64,000 bases of DNA from NCBI RefSeq assembly GCF_008630535.1, contig NZ_VWPH01000003.1, positions 186,001-250,000 of the forward strand, written 5' to 3'. Under the pieces are notes generated by a model that was not told where the DNA came from, made no database searches, and was given only the letters and a program-made list of their open reading frames with translations. Source of the DNA: Saccharopolyspora hirsuta (lineage in GTDB: Bacteria > Actinomycetota > Actinomycetes > Mycobacteriales > Pseudonocardiaceae). Made by a program: the position numbers and the translations under genes. Below, piece after piece: positions 1-8,333 of the stretch; within the stretch, counting starts at the first letter, position 1; every line of letters begins with the position of its first letter.

Positions 1-710
1 CCGGCAACGAGTTCGGGGCGAACTCGATCTCGCTGGAGTTCGGCCACGACACCCCGGAGGGCTTCCTGATCACCGCGCGCAAGTACGTGGTGCAGCCGGG
101 CGGCCCGGGCTGGCGGGACTTCCGCTACACCGTCGGCGGGCTGTCCGAGGGCGCCACCAAGATGCGCGTGGTGGCCACGGACAACTCGGTGGGCCCGAAC
201 GGCTGGATCGCGATCAGCGCCCCGCGCGCGCCGCAGCTGGTGAACATGACCGACTTCGTCGGCGACCAGCCGACGTTCGTGGAGTGGACCGCGGCCCTGG
301 TGCACCCGTGCCTGCAGCTGCCGGGCGTGCACAACGGCGTGGCGGAGATCCCGAAGTTCCGGGTGTCGGCCGGTGCCGAGGTGCGCGACGTCGGCCAGGG
401 CTGGTCCTCGCCGGACGCGGGCGGCCCGTTCGGCTGGCTGAACGTGGCGACCAGCATGCGCGAGCTGCCGACGTACCTGAAGAACAACATCCACCGGGAC
501 TGGGGCTCGCTGTACGCGGTCGACCCGTACGAGCCGGACGCCCTGCCCGCGCAGGCGGCGATGGACGTGCACCGCGAAACGCACTGGGGCACCTGGACGC
601 CGGGCCCGCTGTCGAAGACGGTCCACCTGCCGGGCGACGTCCCGAGCAGCGACGACCGCAACGACGTCAAGGGCTTCGAACCGCCCGAGGAGCAAGAACC
701 CGAGCAGTGA
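1..710 (+). CDS. Arabinosyltransferase (Emb family), C-terminal part
   Basis: This is the 3' end of an emb gene whose start lies before the window; the open frame runs from base 3 to TGA at 708-710. The encoded stretch matches the extracytoplasmic C-terminal carbohydrate-binding region of EmbA/B/C. It shares with the two complete paralogues in this window the runs NSISLEFG-like, ADNSVGPNGWIAISAPRAP and FVEWTAALVHPCLQLP, followed by the GHLYxVDY-like terminus. Emb proteins add arabinofuranose from decaprenyl-phosphoryl-arabinose to the arabinan of the wall. No transmembrane part is visible here. Which Emb (A, B or C) it corresponds to cannot be told from this fragment. Confidence 0.85.
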   Translation, partial: GNEFGANSISLEFGHDTPEGFLITARKYVVQPGGPGWRDFRYTVGGLSEGATKMRVVATDNSVGPNGWIAISAPRAPQLVNMTDFVGDQPTFVEWTAALVHPCLQLPGVHNGVAEIPKFRVSAGAEVRDVGQGWSSPDAGGPFGWLNVATSMRELPTYLKNNIHRDWGSLYAVDPYEPDALPAQAAMDVHRETHWGTWTPGPLSKTVHLPGDVPSSDDRNDVKGFEPPEEQEPEQ

Positions 711-1012
711 CGGGGTGCGATTTCCATTGAGGTTTTCCAACCTCGTTCTGCGTGGCGGTGCCGGTGGCGGACGCCCTTCGCAGCTGCGGTCCACGGGCAG
801 GATGAACAATTTCAATGGAAATCGGACGTCCGATTTCCATTGAAATCGCGTCCTCCCGGAGCCCCCGCCGGTACGCCGTTGGCGAAAAGTGCTGGTGAGC
901 GGGGTTGCGGCCCTCTGCTGAGGGTGAAACGGGGTGTTCCGGCCGGGGCGGTCGTGGTGCTCTGGTGGCCGGGTCCTCGACGGTCGGGGACCGGTGCCGA
1001 TTGGGGGTTCCC
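711..1012. repeat. Gene-free stretch holding a composite of repeat families C and A
   Basis: There is no gene between the emb stop and the small protein at 1013. A family C module (about 729-775, GAGGTTTTCC hairpin and CTGCGTGGCGGTG) is followed by a perfect 38-base family A palindrome at 809-846. The stretch starts with GCGATTTCCATTGA (717) and ends with TTGAAATCGC (850), so the two ends are inverted copies of each other, as in a small element with terminal inverted repeats. Bases 851-1012 hold nothing I recognise apart from the ribosome binding site of the next gene. Confidence 0.7.
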
Positions 1013-1282
1013 ATGCCCGAAACGCGACCCGGCCTGGTGCTGCACATCGCCGGTGTCAGCCAGCCGCTGCACATCGCGCTCGACCAGGCCGAGGCGGACG
1101 CGCTGCGCGACGTGCTCGCCGACCTGATGGCCAACGGCGAGACGAAGGCGCTCACCACCGCCGACGGCGGCAGCTTCGCGGTGAACTTCGCGCACGTGGC
1201 CACGGCGCACGTCGAGACGACGCGCTCCGACGCCAACGCCTACGGCGCCCCGGCCCGGGGCACCGGCTTCCGCAACAACTGA
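1013..1282 (+). CDS. Small conserved actinobacterial protein, unknown function
   Basis: This 89-residue protein starts MPETRPGLVL. I chose the ATG at 1013 because a G-rich Shine-Dalgarno (GGGGG) lies 6 bases upstream; longer frames run into the repeat region. It has no signal peptide or membrane segment. The middle (DQAEADALRDVLADLMANG) is predicted helical and precedes a short beta-like part (KALTTADGGSFAVNFAHVATAHVE). I do not recognise a named domain. Coding-like third-position GC supports it as a real gene. Confidence 0.6.
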   Translation: MPETRPGLVLHIAGVSQPLHIALDQAEADALRDVLADLMANGETKALTTADGGSFAVNFAHVATAHVETTRSDANAYGAPARGTGFRNN

Positions 1283-1330
1283 CGCCTGCGGGGCCCTGTC
1301 GGCGAGGCCGGTCCTGGGGCGGGGGAAGTG

Positions 1331-1391
1331 CGATTTCGCGCGAAAACGGCATCGCGCACGCCTGCCGGTCGCCGATCTCGCGCGAAATCGC
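1331..1391. repeat. Inverted repeat between two convergent genes
   Basis: The arms GATTTCGCGCGAAA (about 1331) and TCTCGCGCGAAATC (about 1376) each contain the self-complementary core TTTCGCGCGAAA or a near copy. They lie in the gap between the small protein and the convergently transcribed lipoprotein gene. They look like a variant of the family A layout with a different core. Bidirectional termination is possible, but there is no T-tract. Confidence 0.45.
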
Positions 1392-1409
1392 CAGCCCCCG
1401 CTGCGCGGC

Positions 1410-1916
1410 TCAGTAGTCGCCGGGGCGGTTCGGGTCGAAGCCGACGGGCGGGTCGGCCTCCAGCTGGCCGTCGCGCACCCGGATCGTGTGCTGGGTCGGC
1501 GTGCCGCTCGGGCAGCAGCCCGGGTCGTCGGCGTTGTACACCGGGAACTCGACCCGGACCGCCGTGCCGTCCTGGGACAGGATGCGCACCATCCCGACGT
1601 CCATCCGGTGCACCAACCGCTGCCCGTCGAAGAAGAACACGGCCTGGCAGCGCCCGTTCGCGCTGCCCGTGCACATGGCGTGGATGGCCCGGACCGGTCC
1701 GGCGAGCTCGGCCCCCGGCGGCGTCGGGGTGAACCCGTCCGCCTCGATCGCGGCCAGCGCGGCGGCGAGGTCGAAGGCGTCGGCCTGCTGCGTCGGCGGT
1801 GCGGGCGGCGCCTGGGTCGGCGCCGGGGCTGGTGGCGGCTGCTCCCCTGCCGGGCTCTGACCGCAGCCTGCGAGCAGCACGACGAGAAGGGACAGCAGCC
1901 CTGCGAAACGACGCAC
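1410..1916 (-). CDS. LppP/LprE-family lipoprotein
   Basis: This 168-residue protein has a lipoprotein signal (MRRFAGLLSLLVVLLAGCG) with lipobox LAGC, so the cysteine at position 18 should be lipidated and the protein anchored on the outer face of the membrane. A Pro/Ala/Gln-rich tether to about residue 50 is followed by a compact domain with CTGSANGRCQAVFFFDGQ and the DDPGCCPSGTPT signature. Those features are typical of the mycobacterial LppP/LprE family. Its function is unknown; four conserved cysteines suggest disulfides. The gene is monocistronic and faces the small protein upstream. Confidence 0.75.
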   Translation of the reverse strand: MRRFAGLLSLLVVLLAGCGQSPAGEQPPPAPAPTQAPPAPPTQQADAFDLAAALAAIEADGFTPTPPGAELAGPVRAIHAMCTGSANGRCQAVFFFDGQRLVHRMDVGMVRILSQDGTAVRVEFPVYNADDPGCCPSGTPTQHTIRVRDGQLEADPPVGFDPNRPGDY

Positions 1917-2009
1917 CAGATCCTCCGAAAACCGGCGGGCGCTCCACCGGCCCGCTCCTGCACATCCGACGCACGGACCGGGCCGCCCGTTCCCCGCGGG
2001 AGCACAAAA

Positions 2010-2103
2010 GAGCTCCGTTTTCGCTGGTCAGGCCCCGTAAGCACTTCGTGGTGCCGTAGCCCCAGAAAGTGCTCATGGGCTTCTACCAGCGGAAACGGAG
2101 CTC
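2010..2103. repeat. 94-bp element with 19-bp inverted ends
   Basis: The arms GAGCTCCGTTTTCGCTGGT (2010-2028) and ACCAGCGGAAACGGAGCTC (2085-2103) pair at 18 of 19 positions. A second inverted repeat is nested inside (AGCACTT at 2040, AAGTGCT at 2067). The element lies between the lipoprotein promoter region and the 3' end of the GtrA gene. It could be a miniature inverted-repeat element or a terminator for the GtrA gene. I see no second copy in the window. Confidence 0.5.
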
Positions 2104-2142
2104 ACATCGCAGTGCCCAGCAGCGGTGCCGCTCGCGGTCCGG

Positions 2143-2685
2143 TCAGTCGCGGAAGATGAGCACCTTGAGCATCACGAAGTTGATCAAGGTGCCGAGGCCC
2201 TGGGCGATCACCCAGAACAGGGTGAACTGCCACGGCTCCTGCGCGTTGAACAGCACCACCAGGAGCTGGTTCGTGCCCGTGTTCACGAAGAAGGTGATCG
2301 TGTAGAGCAGGGCGAACGCGCCCGCCTTGGCCTTCGTGTTGCCGGTGTTCGCGCCTTGGAAGGTGAACTTCCGGTTGATCAGGTACGAGGCCGTGGTCCC
2401 GAGGATGAACGAGATCGACTTCGACAGCCACACCGGCCACCCGGCGAGACCGAGCAGCACCGAGTAGGTGCCGAAGTCGATGACGGCGCAGCCACCGCCG
2501 ATTACGACGAACCGGATGAGCTGGTTCAGAACACCCAGGCGCTTCGGTTCCGCTTGGTCCGTTCGGGCTTCGGCCACGGCCACTGGTTCACCTCGGGATT
2601 CGACGGCAGGTCGTTCGGTGCCCGGGGCTTCGTCGCTCGCGGAGCACCCGGCTGGGCGCCGAAGACGCGGAAGATCGAGCTCCAC
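2143..2685 (-). CDS. GtrA-family membrane protein
   Basis: The protein has four predicted transmembrane segments (LIRFVVIGGGCAVIDFGTY, then SISFILGTTASYLINRKF with the GtrA NRKFTF signature, then two more). GtrA proteins are associated with moving polyprenyl-phosphate sugars across the membrane. M. tuberculosis has a GtrA protein, Rv3789, beside dprE1, and here the gene diverges from dprE1, so a role in decaprenyl-phospho-arabinose handling or in recruiting arabinosyltransferases is a reasonable inference. The start is uncertain. GTG at 2685 gives 180 residues and has GGGA 5 bases upstream; GTG at 2583 or 2577 would give 144-146 residues, closer to the family's usual length. Confidence 0.75.
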   Translation of the reverse strand: MELDLPRLRRPAGCSASDEAPGTERPAVESRGEPVAVAEARTDQAEPKRLGVLNQLIRFVVIGGGCAVIDFGTYSVLLGLAGWPVWLSKSISFILGTTASYLINRKFTFQGANTGNTKAKAGAFALLYTITFFVNTGTNQLLVVLFNAQEPWQFTLFWVIAQGLGTLINFVMLKVLIFRD

Positions 2686-2771
2686 ACGCGTCCCGGGCGA
2701 GTGTAGCGATGACGCATCGCACACCGCCGGAGACCGCGCGCACCCGCGGCTGTCGGTCGCTCCTGCGCGGA

Positions 2772-2777
2772 TAGACT
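2772..2777 (+). promoter_or_regulatory. Leaderless -10 element of the dprE operon
   Basis: TAGACT ends 7 bases before the GTG at 2785, so the transcript would begin at the start codon. There is no Shine-Dalgarno sequence upstream of that GTG. A weak -35 (CTGTCG) lies 16 bases upstream. Confidence 0.55.
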
Positions 2778-2784
2778 CGGCTGG

Positions 2785-4149
2785 GTGGGATCGGTAAAGG
2801 ACGAGCTTCAGACGCTGACGGGCTGGGGGCGCACCGCGCCCACCAGGGCGCGCGTCGTCAGCACCCCGGACGTCGAGGCCATCGCCAGAGCCGTCCGCGA
2901 GGCCGGTGAGCGCGGCGTCATCGCCCGCGGTCTCGGCCGCAGCTACGGCGACCCGTCGCAGAACGCCGGGGGCACCGTCATCGACATGACCGCCCTCGAC
3001 CGGGTGCACCTGATCGACGTGGACGACGCGACGGTGGTCGTGGACGCCGGGGTGTCGTTGGACACCCTGATGCGCCGACTGCTGCCGCACGGGCTGTGGA
3101 TCCCCGTCCTGCCGGGCACCCGCCAGGTCACCGTCGGAGGCGCGATCGGCTCCGACATCCACGGCAAGAACCACCACTCGCAGGGTTCCTTCGGCAGCCA
3201 CGTGCTGTCCCTGGACCTGCTCACCGCCGACGGCGAGGTCCGCACGCTGACCCCGGACGGCGAGGGCTCCGAGCTGTTCTGGGCCACGGTCGGCGGGATG
3301 GGCCTGACCGGCATCATCCTCAAGGCGACGATCAAGCTCAAGCGCGTCGAGACCGCCTACTTCCTGGTCGACAACGTGCAGACCAAGAACCTGGACGAGC
3401 TGATCGAGCACTTCACCGACGGCTCGGACGACAACTACGTCTACTCGGTCGCCTGGTTCGACTCGCTGGCCCGCGGCGACAAGCTGGGCCGCGCGCTGCT
3501 GACCCGCGGCAACTCGGCCAAGCTCGAGGACCTGCCGAAGAAGCTGCGCAAGGACCCGCTGAAGTTCAACGCCCCGCAGCTGATGACCGCCCCGCCGATC
3601 TTCCCGAACGGCCTGGTCAACAAGTTCACCATCACCGCGTTCAACGAGGTCTGGTACCGCAAGGCACCGACCAGGTTCGGACTCGTGCAGAACATCACCC
3701 AGTTCTTCCACCCGCTCGACCTGGTCGGCGAGTGGAACCGGGTGTACGGCCCGAACGGCTTCCTGCAGTACCAGTTCATGGTGCCGTTCGGCCAGGAGGC
3801 GATGTTCCGCCGCTCCATCGACAAGATCAGCGCGTCGGGCCACGTGTCGTTCCTGAACGTGCTCAAGACGTTCGGCGAGGGCAACCAGGCGCCGATGTCG
3901 TTCCCCCGCAAGGGCTGGACGCTCACCGTCGACATCCCCGTCACGCCGGGCCTGGACCGGCTGTGCACCGAGCTGGACGAGATGGTCCTGGAGGCAGGCG
4001 GCCGCCTGTACCTGGCCAAGGAGTCCCGCACCACGGCGGAGATGATCGAGCGGATGTACCCGCGCATCGACGAGTGGCGCAAGATCCGCGCTTCCGTCGA
4101 CCCGGAGGGCGTCTTCCGCTCCGACCTGTCCCGGAGGCTTGACCTGTGA
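2785..4149 (+). CDS. dprE1: DprE1-like FAD oxidoreductase, paralogue 1 (lacks the benzothiazinone cysteine)
   Basis: This 454-residue FAD-dependent oxidase-type protein has the FAD-binding N-terminal half ([37 protein letters not shown]) and substrate domain of DprE1. DprE1 oxidises decaprenylphosphoryl-beta-D-ribose at C2 in making decaprenylphosphoryl-arabinose. His126 (IHGKNHH) and Lys412 (AKES) correspond to the flavin-linked His132 and catalytic Lys418 of the M. tuberculosis enzyme. The residue equivalent to Cys387 is Thr381 (GWTLTVDIP). By eye it is roughly 60% identical to the next gene, with which it overlaps by 4 bases. The start is the leaderless GTG. The gene symbol names the family; which paralogue is the main enzyme is not shown by sequence. 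Confidence 0.9.
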   Translation: MGSVKDELQTLTGWGRTAPTRARVVSTPDVEAIARAVREAGERGVIARGLGRSYGDPSQNAGGTVIDMTALDRVHLIDVDDATVVVDAGVSLDTLMRRLLPHGLWIPVLPGTRQVTVGGAIGSDIHGKNHHSQGSFGSHVLSLDLLTADGEVRTLTPDGEGSELFWATVGGMGLTGIILKATIKLKRVETAYFLVDNVQTKNLDELIEHFTDGSDDNYVYSVAWFDSLARGDKLGRALLTRGNSAKLEDLPKKLRKDPLKFNAPQLMTAPPIFPNGLVNKFTITAFNEVWYRKAPTRFGLVQNITQFFHPLDLVGEWNRVYGPNGFLQYQFMVPFGQEAMFRRSIDKISASGHVSFLNVLKTFGEGNQAPMSFPRKGWTLTVDIPVTPGLDRLCTELDEMVLEAGGRLYLAKESRTTAEMIERMYPRIDEWRKIRASVDPEGVFRSDLSRRLDL

Positions 4150-5510
4150 CCGCAGCACTGGAGACCAAGGAACTGATGGGCTGGGCCCGCACCGCCCCCT
4201 CGCGGGCGCGCGTGCTCAGCACCACGGACATCGACGCGATCGCGGAAGCGGTCCGCACCGCCGACGAGCGCGGTGTCATCGCCCGCGGCTTGGGCCGCAG
4301 CTACGGCGACGTCGCGCAGAACGCCGGTGGCGTGGTCGTCGACATGACGCGGCTGAACCGGATCCACGAGATCAACCCGGACACCGCGATCGTCGACGTC
4401 GACGCCGGGGTCAGCCTGGACCAGCTGATGAAGGCCGCGCTGCCGTACGGCCTGTGGGTCCCGGTGCTGCCGGGCACCCGCCAGGTGACCATCGGCGGCG
4501 CGATCGCCAACGACATCCACGGCAAGAACCACCACAGCGCCGGGAGCTTCGGCAACCACGTGGTGTCGATGGACCTGATCACCGCGGACGGCGAGATCCG
4601 CACGCTGACGCCGGAGGGCCCCGAGTCGGAGCTGTTCTGGGCGACCGTCGCGGGCATCGGCCTCACCGGCATCATCGTCCGGGCGAAGATCAAGATGACC
4701 CGGACCGAGACGGCCTACTTCCTCGCCGACGTCGACCGGACGGCCAACCTCGACGAGACGATCGAGCTGTTCAGCGACGGGTCCGACGAGAAGTACACGT
4801 ACTCCTCGGCGTGGTTCGACACGATCTCCACCGGTTCGAAGCTGGGCCGCGCCGCGTTCGGCCGCGGCTCGCTGGCCACCGTCGACCAGCTGCCGCCCAA
4901 GCTGCGCGCGAACCCGCTGAAGTTCGACGCGCCGCAGCTGCTGACGCTGCCGGACGTGTTCCCACCCCGGCTGGCCAACAAGCTGTCGTTCAGCGCGATC
5001 GGCGAGCTCTACTACCGCAAGACCCCGAAGCGGGGCCGGGACCTGATCCAGAACCTCACCGCCTTCTACCACCCGCTCGACATGATCGGCGAGTGGAACC
5101 GGGCCTACGGCTCCCAGGGCTTCCTGCAGTACCAGTTCTCCCTGCCCTACGGCAAGGAGGAGGACCTCAAGCGGATCACCCGCAAGGTCGCGCACTCCGG
5201 CCACGTCTCGTTCCTCAACGTCATCAAGAAGATGGGCGAGGGCAACCGCGCTCCGCTGTCCTACCCGCACCCGGGTTGGCTGGTGTGCCTGGACTTCCCG
5301 ATCGTGGACGGGCTGGGCCGGTTCTGCACCGAGCTGGACGAGGACGTCCTCGCGCTCGGCGGTCGGCTGTACACCGCGAAGGACTCGCGGACCACGGCCG
5401 AGACCTTCCACAAGATGTACCCGCGGGTGGACGAGTTCCGAAAGATCCGCCAGACCGTAGACCCCGAAGGCATTTTCGCCTCAGACATGAGCCGGAGGCT
5501 TGAGCTGTGA
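4146..5510 (+). CDS. dprE1: Decaprenylphospho-ribose 2-oxidase DprE1, paralogue 2
   Basis: This 454-residue copy of DprE1 is closer to the mycobacterial sequence ([50 protein letters not shown]). It keeps His126, Lys412 and Cys381 in GWLVCLDFP, the position of the benzothiazinone-reactive Cys387 in M. tuberculosis. It should be the canonical decaprenylphosphoryl-beta-D-ribose 2-oxidase, working with DprE2 at the cytoplasmic membrane. Its GTG overlaps the stop of paralogue 1 (GTGA), and its own stop overlaps the dprE2 start in the same way, so the three genes are translationally coupled. Confidence 0.93.
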   Translation: MTAALETKELMGWARTAPSRARVLSTTDIDAIAEAVRTADERGVIARGLGRSYGDVAQNAGGVVVDMTRLNRIHEINPDTAIVDVDAGVSLDQLMKAALPYGLWVPVLPGTRQVTIGGAIANDIHGKNHHSAGSFGNHVVSMDLITADGEIRTLTPEGPESELFWATVAGIGLTGIIVRAKIKMTRTETAYFLADVDRTANLDETIELFSDGSDEKYTYSSAWFDTISTGSKLGRAAFGRGSLATVDQLPPKLRANPLKFDAPQLLTLPDVFPPRLANKLSFSAIGELYYRKTPKRGRDLIQNLTAFYHPLDMIGEWNRAYGSQGFLQYQFSLPYGKEEDLKRITRKVAHSGHVSFLNVIKKMGEGNRAPLSYPHPGWLVCLDFPIVDGLGRFCTELDEDVLALGGRLYTAKDSRTTAETFHKMYPRVDEFRKIRQTVDPEGIFASDMSRRLEL

Positions 5511-6262
5511 TCGACGCCGTTGGAAACCCGCAGTCCCTGCTGCTGCTCGGTGGCACGTCCGACATCGCGCTGGCGACGGCCGAGAAGTACGCCGCCCAGC
5601 GACCGCTGCGGATCGTGCTCGCCGCCCGCGAGTCCGAGCGCCTGGACGCCGCCGCCGAGCGGCTGCGCAAGACCGGCAGCACCGTGGTGACGGTGCCGTT
5701 CGACGCGCGCAAGATCGACACCCACGCCGAGGTCGTCGACAAGGCCTTCGCCGAGGGCGACATCGACATCACGCTGGTCGCGTTCGGCGTCCAGGGCGAC
5801 AACGAGCAGGGCTGGACCGACGTCGAGGTCGCCCGCGAGATGGCCGAGGTCAACTACGTGGCGCCGATGACGCTGGGCGTCCGGCTGGCCGAGAAGCTGC
5901 GCAAGCAGGGCCACGGGCACCTGGTCGTGCTGTCCTCGCCCGCCGCCGAGCGGGCCCGCCGCTCGAACTTCGTCTACGGCTCCTCGAAGGCCGGGCTGGA
6001 CACCTTCTTCAGCGGCCTGACCTACGCGCTGGACGGCTCCGGCGTGAAGGTCACCGTGGTGCGCCCGAACTACGTGCACACCAAGCTGACCGAGGGCATC
6101 AAGCCGGCGCCGATGGCCCAGCAGCCGGAGCAGGTCGCCGACGTGATCGTCGACGCCGTCCGCAAGGGCAAGGAGCAGGTCTGGGCACCCGCGCAGATGC
6201 GCTGGGTGATGACGGTCCTGAGGCACGTCCCGCGCGTCATCTTCCGCCGCCTGCCGTTCTGA
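5507..6262 (+). CDS. dprE2: Decaprenylphospho-2-keto-ribose reductase DprE2
   Basis: This 251-residue short-chain dehydrogenase reduces the keto sugar made by DprE1 to decaprenylphosphoryl-arabinose, the arabinose donor of the Emb and Aft enzymes. The Rossmann motif is [18 protein letters not shown]. The catalytic pair is Tyr157 and Lys161 in YGSSKAG, preceded by the Ser of VVLSSPAAE. Length matches the mycobacterial enzyme (about 254 residues). It starts at GTG 5507, overlapping the dprE1 stop by 4 bases, and is the last gene of the operon. Confidence 0.93.
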   Translation: MIDAVGNPQSLLLLGGTSDIALATAEKYAAQRPLRIVLAARESERLDAAAERLRKTGSTVVTVPFDARKIDTHAEVVDKAFAEGDIDITLVAFGVQGDNEQGWTDVEVAREMAEVNYVAPMTLGVRLAEKLRKQGHGHLVVLSSPAAERARRSNFVYGSSKAGLDTFFSGLTYALDGSGVKVTVVRPNYVHTKLTEGIKPAPMAQQPEQVADVIVDAVRKGKEQVWAPAQMRWVMTVLRHVPRVIFRRLPF

Positions 6263-6268
6263 AAGCCT

Positions 6269-6301
6269 CGCGCAGGGGGTCGCCGGGCGGCCCCCTGCGC
6301 G
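6269..6301 (+). terminator. Hairpin after the dprE operon
   Basis: A perfect 11-bp stem (CGCGCAGGGGG at 6269 and CCCCCTGCGCG at 6291) begins 7 bases after the dprE2 stop. It has no T-tract, which is common in GC-rich actinobacteria. Confidence 0.7.
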
Positions 6302-6466
6302 GAATGTCCGTTCATAACGTTTTGGTCTTCCGGGCAACGTTCTGCGGTCCGGATGCGATCACCCCTGTGACGGCGTTGTTTCCGCGCCGCCCGGATTGCT
6401 TCCCGATGCGCTTCGCGCTGGGGGAAGGCGGATGCCTGGCGAAGTGGGGTTCACCGGGTGCCCGTG

Positions 6467-6510
6467 TCCGTGGGCCCTCCACCTGCCCTGTTGTCCGGAG
6501 GGCCCACGGA
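6467..6510 (-). terminator. Hairpin after the YiaA/B gene
   Basis: A perfect 14-bp stem (TCCGTGGGCCCTCC at 6467 and GGAGGGCCCACGGA at 6497) lies just past the stop codon of the minus-strand gene at 6522. Confidence 0.7.
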
Positions 6511-6521
6511 ACGTCGCGCGC

Positions 6522-6809
6522 TCACCTGCTGGCCAGCAGGTCGTGCTCCGCCAGGAACTTGTCCAGCCGCGCCTGGTCCACCCTGCTGATCACGCTCGCC
6601 GCTTCCTGCCGGTCCCGGATGCACTTGGCCAGCGAGAAGGCCGAGGTCACCACGTACAGCAGGGCCAGCGCCAGGAACGCCCTGATCCAGCCGTCCACCG
6701 GCAGGAAGACGATGCTCAGCGCCGCCGCGGCCAGGGAGACCGCGAAGGACAGGATCGACTGCACGTAGAAGGCGTTCGTCATCGCGGGCGATGATCCGGT
6801 TCTGTCCAT
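6522..6809 (-). CDS. YiaA/YiaB-family two-helix membrane protein
   Basis: This 95-residue protein has two transmembrane helices (about residues 14-36 and 42-62) followed by the family signature SAFSLAKCIRDRQEAA and a short charged tail. The layout matches the YiaA/YiaB inner-membrane family, whose function is unknown. A second in-frame ATG at 6782 would give 86 residues starting MTNAFYVQ, nearer to other family members. Neither start has a strong ribosome binding site. Confidence 0.7.
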   Translation of the reverse strand: MDRTGSSPAMTNAFYVQSILSFAVSLAAAALSIVFLPVDGWIRAFLALALLYVVTSAFSLAKCIRDRQEAASVISRVDQARLDKFLAEHDLLASR

Positions 6810-6927
6810 GACGACCAGGGTGCCGCGACCGCGGTCCGCCGGACATGCGTAAAAACCCCCGAATGCCCGGGCAACCCGAGCGCGCCGCGGCGCGATCTAC
6901 GGGTGACCGAGCGAAAGGGGTTTTCGC

Positions 6928-8178
6928 GTGACCGCAAGACGAATCGCGGCGTCCACCGCCGCGGCAGCCGTGCTCGCCCTGGCCTTGACCGCACCCGCCG
7001 CGGCGCAGGACGAGCCGACCAGCTCCGCGCCGGTGCCGACCACGTCGGCCGCCGAACCGGAACCGACCACCACCGCGCCGAATCCGGACGACGGCACGAC
7101 CCAGCCGGACCAGCCGGACCAGCCGGACCAGCCGGACCCGGGTGACGGCGCGATCCAACAGCGCTACGAGTCGATGACCGACGAGGAGCGCGCGCAGGTC
7201 GGCGAGCCCCTCGGCGGCGAGGTCGTGGCCGACGAGGGCCTGCGCTGGCAGGACTTCACCCGCGCCCGCTTCTACTGGACCCCGGACACCGGCGTCACCG
7301 TCGTCCGCGGCCTGATCTACCAGCGGTTCCTGGAGCTGGGCGGGCACGACGAGGTCGGCGTGCCGATCACCGACGAGCTGGCCAGCAGCGGCGGCGGCCG
7401 CTACAGCGACTTCCGCACCCGCGACGGCGTGATCCACTCCGCGATCTACTTCTCCACCCGCACCGGCGCGCACCACGTCGTCGGCCCGATCCTGGAGCAC
7501 TTCCGCGCGCTGGGCGAGGACGCGCACTTCGGCTTCCCGGCGACCGACACCCGGATCACCCCGGACGCGTTCGGCGCCTACAACCACTTCGTGATGCCGA
7601 ACTCCCAGCACGAGGACGCCTCGATCTACTGGACGCAGCCGAGCGGGGCGAACGCGGTGCAGGGCGCGATCCGGGAGAAGTGGGCGGCCAGCGGCTGGGA
7701 GGCCGGGCCGCTGGGCTACCCGGTGACCGACGAGCTGACCGCGCCGGACGGCGTCGGCCGCTACAACCAGTTCAACGGCGACGGCCGGTTCCCGGCCGGG
7801 ATCGTGTGGAGCCCGGAGACCGGCGCGCACTCCGTGCAGGGCGTGATCGCGCAGCGCTACGTCGAGCTGAGCGGGCCCGGCGGGGTGCTCGGCTACCCGA
7901 CCACCGACGAGCTCGGCACCCCGGACGGGAGCGGCCGGTACAACCACTTCACCGGCACCGGCGGGGCGTCGGTCTACTGGACGCCGCAGACCGGTGCGCA
8001 CGAGGTGTACGGCGGGATCCGCGTCCGCTGGGCGCAGCTCGGCTGGGAGCGCTCGTACCTGGGCTACCCGGTGAGCGGTGAGCACGACGTCCCGCAGGGC
8101 CGGGCGAGCGACTTCGAGCACGGCGTCGTGGAGTGGAACCGCGAGACCGGCGAGGTCGTCGACCGACCGACCGCGTGA
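6928..8178 (+). CDS. Secreted LGFP-repeat protein
   Basis: This 416-residue protein has a Sec signal peptide ending near AAAQ (about residue 27), then a Ser/Thr/Pro/Asp linker with a tandem DQP repeat at residues 58-70. About six LGFP repeats follow, seen as GVPITDE, GFPATDT, GYPVTDE, GYPTTDE and GYPVSGE, each followed by a YxxF and a W-S/T-x-x-TGA element. LGFP repeats occur in corynebacterial and mycobacterial envelope proteins and are proposed to hold proteins to the arabinogalactan layer; its place beside the dprE and emb genes fits that. There is no catalytic domain. GTG start with AAAGGGG 7 bases upstream. Confidence 0.85.
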   Translation: MTARRIAASTAAAAVLALALTAPAAAQDEPTSSAPVPTTSAAEPEPTTTAPNPDDGTTQPDQPDQPDQPDPGDGAIQQRYESMTDEERAQVGEPLGGEVVADEGLRWQDFTRARFYWTPDTGVTVVRGLIYQRFLELGGHDEVGVPITDELASSGGGRYSDFRTRDGVIHSAIYFSTRTGAHHVVGPILEHFRALGEDAHFGFPATDTRITPDAFGAYNHFVMPNSQHEDASIYWTQPSGANAVQGAIREKWAASGWEAGPLGYPVTDELTAPDGVGRYNQFNGDGRFPAGIVWSPETGAHSVQGVIAQRYVELSGPGGVLGYPTTDELGTPDGSGRYNHFTGTGGASVYWTPQTGAHEVYGGIRVRWAQLGWERSYLGYPVSGEHDVPQGRASDFEHGVVEWNRETGEVVDRPTA

Positions 8179-8182
8179 CCGG

Positions 8183-8228
8183 CTCGTGAGCGGCGATGGC
8201 CGCAAGAGCAGCCATCGCCGCTCACGAG
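8183..8228. terminator. Family D hairpin (CGTGAGCGGCGATGG), copy 1
   Basis: A perfect 18-bp stem (CTCGTGAGCGGCGATGGC at 8183, complement at 8211) begins 4 bases after the LGFP gene stop. Near-identical arms recur at 19804-19848 and, inside the cydDC coding region, at 46414-46455. Confidence 0.75.
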
Positions 8229-8333
8229 ACATGTGACCCACACCACTGCATCCGCGGTGGAACTGCGCCCGCCGCCGCGCGTCTTCCGGACGGAAATGCT
8301 GTTGCCAGCACGACGTTCCAGGGGGTTCGGAGA

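Noticed and set aside
2716-4158. Upstream extension of the minus-strand GtrA frame across dprE1
   Set aside because: The extension is antisense to dprE1 and has no membrane or domain features; the GtrA protein begins at or after 2685.
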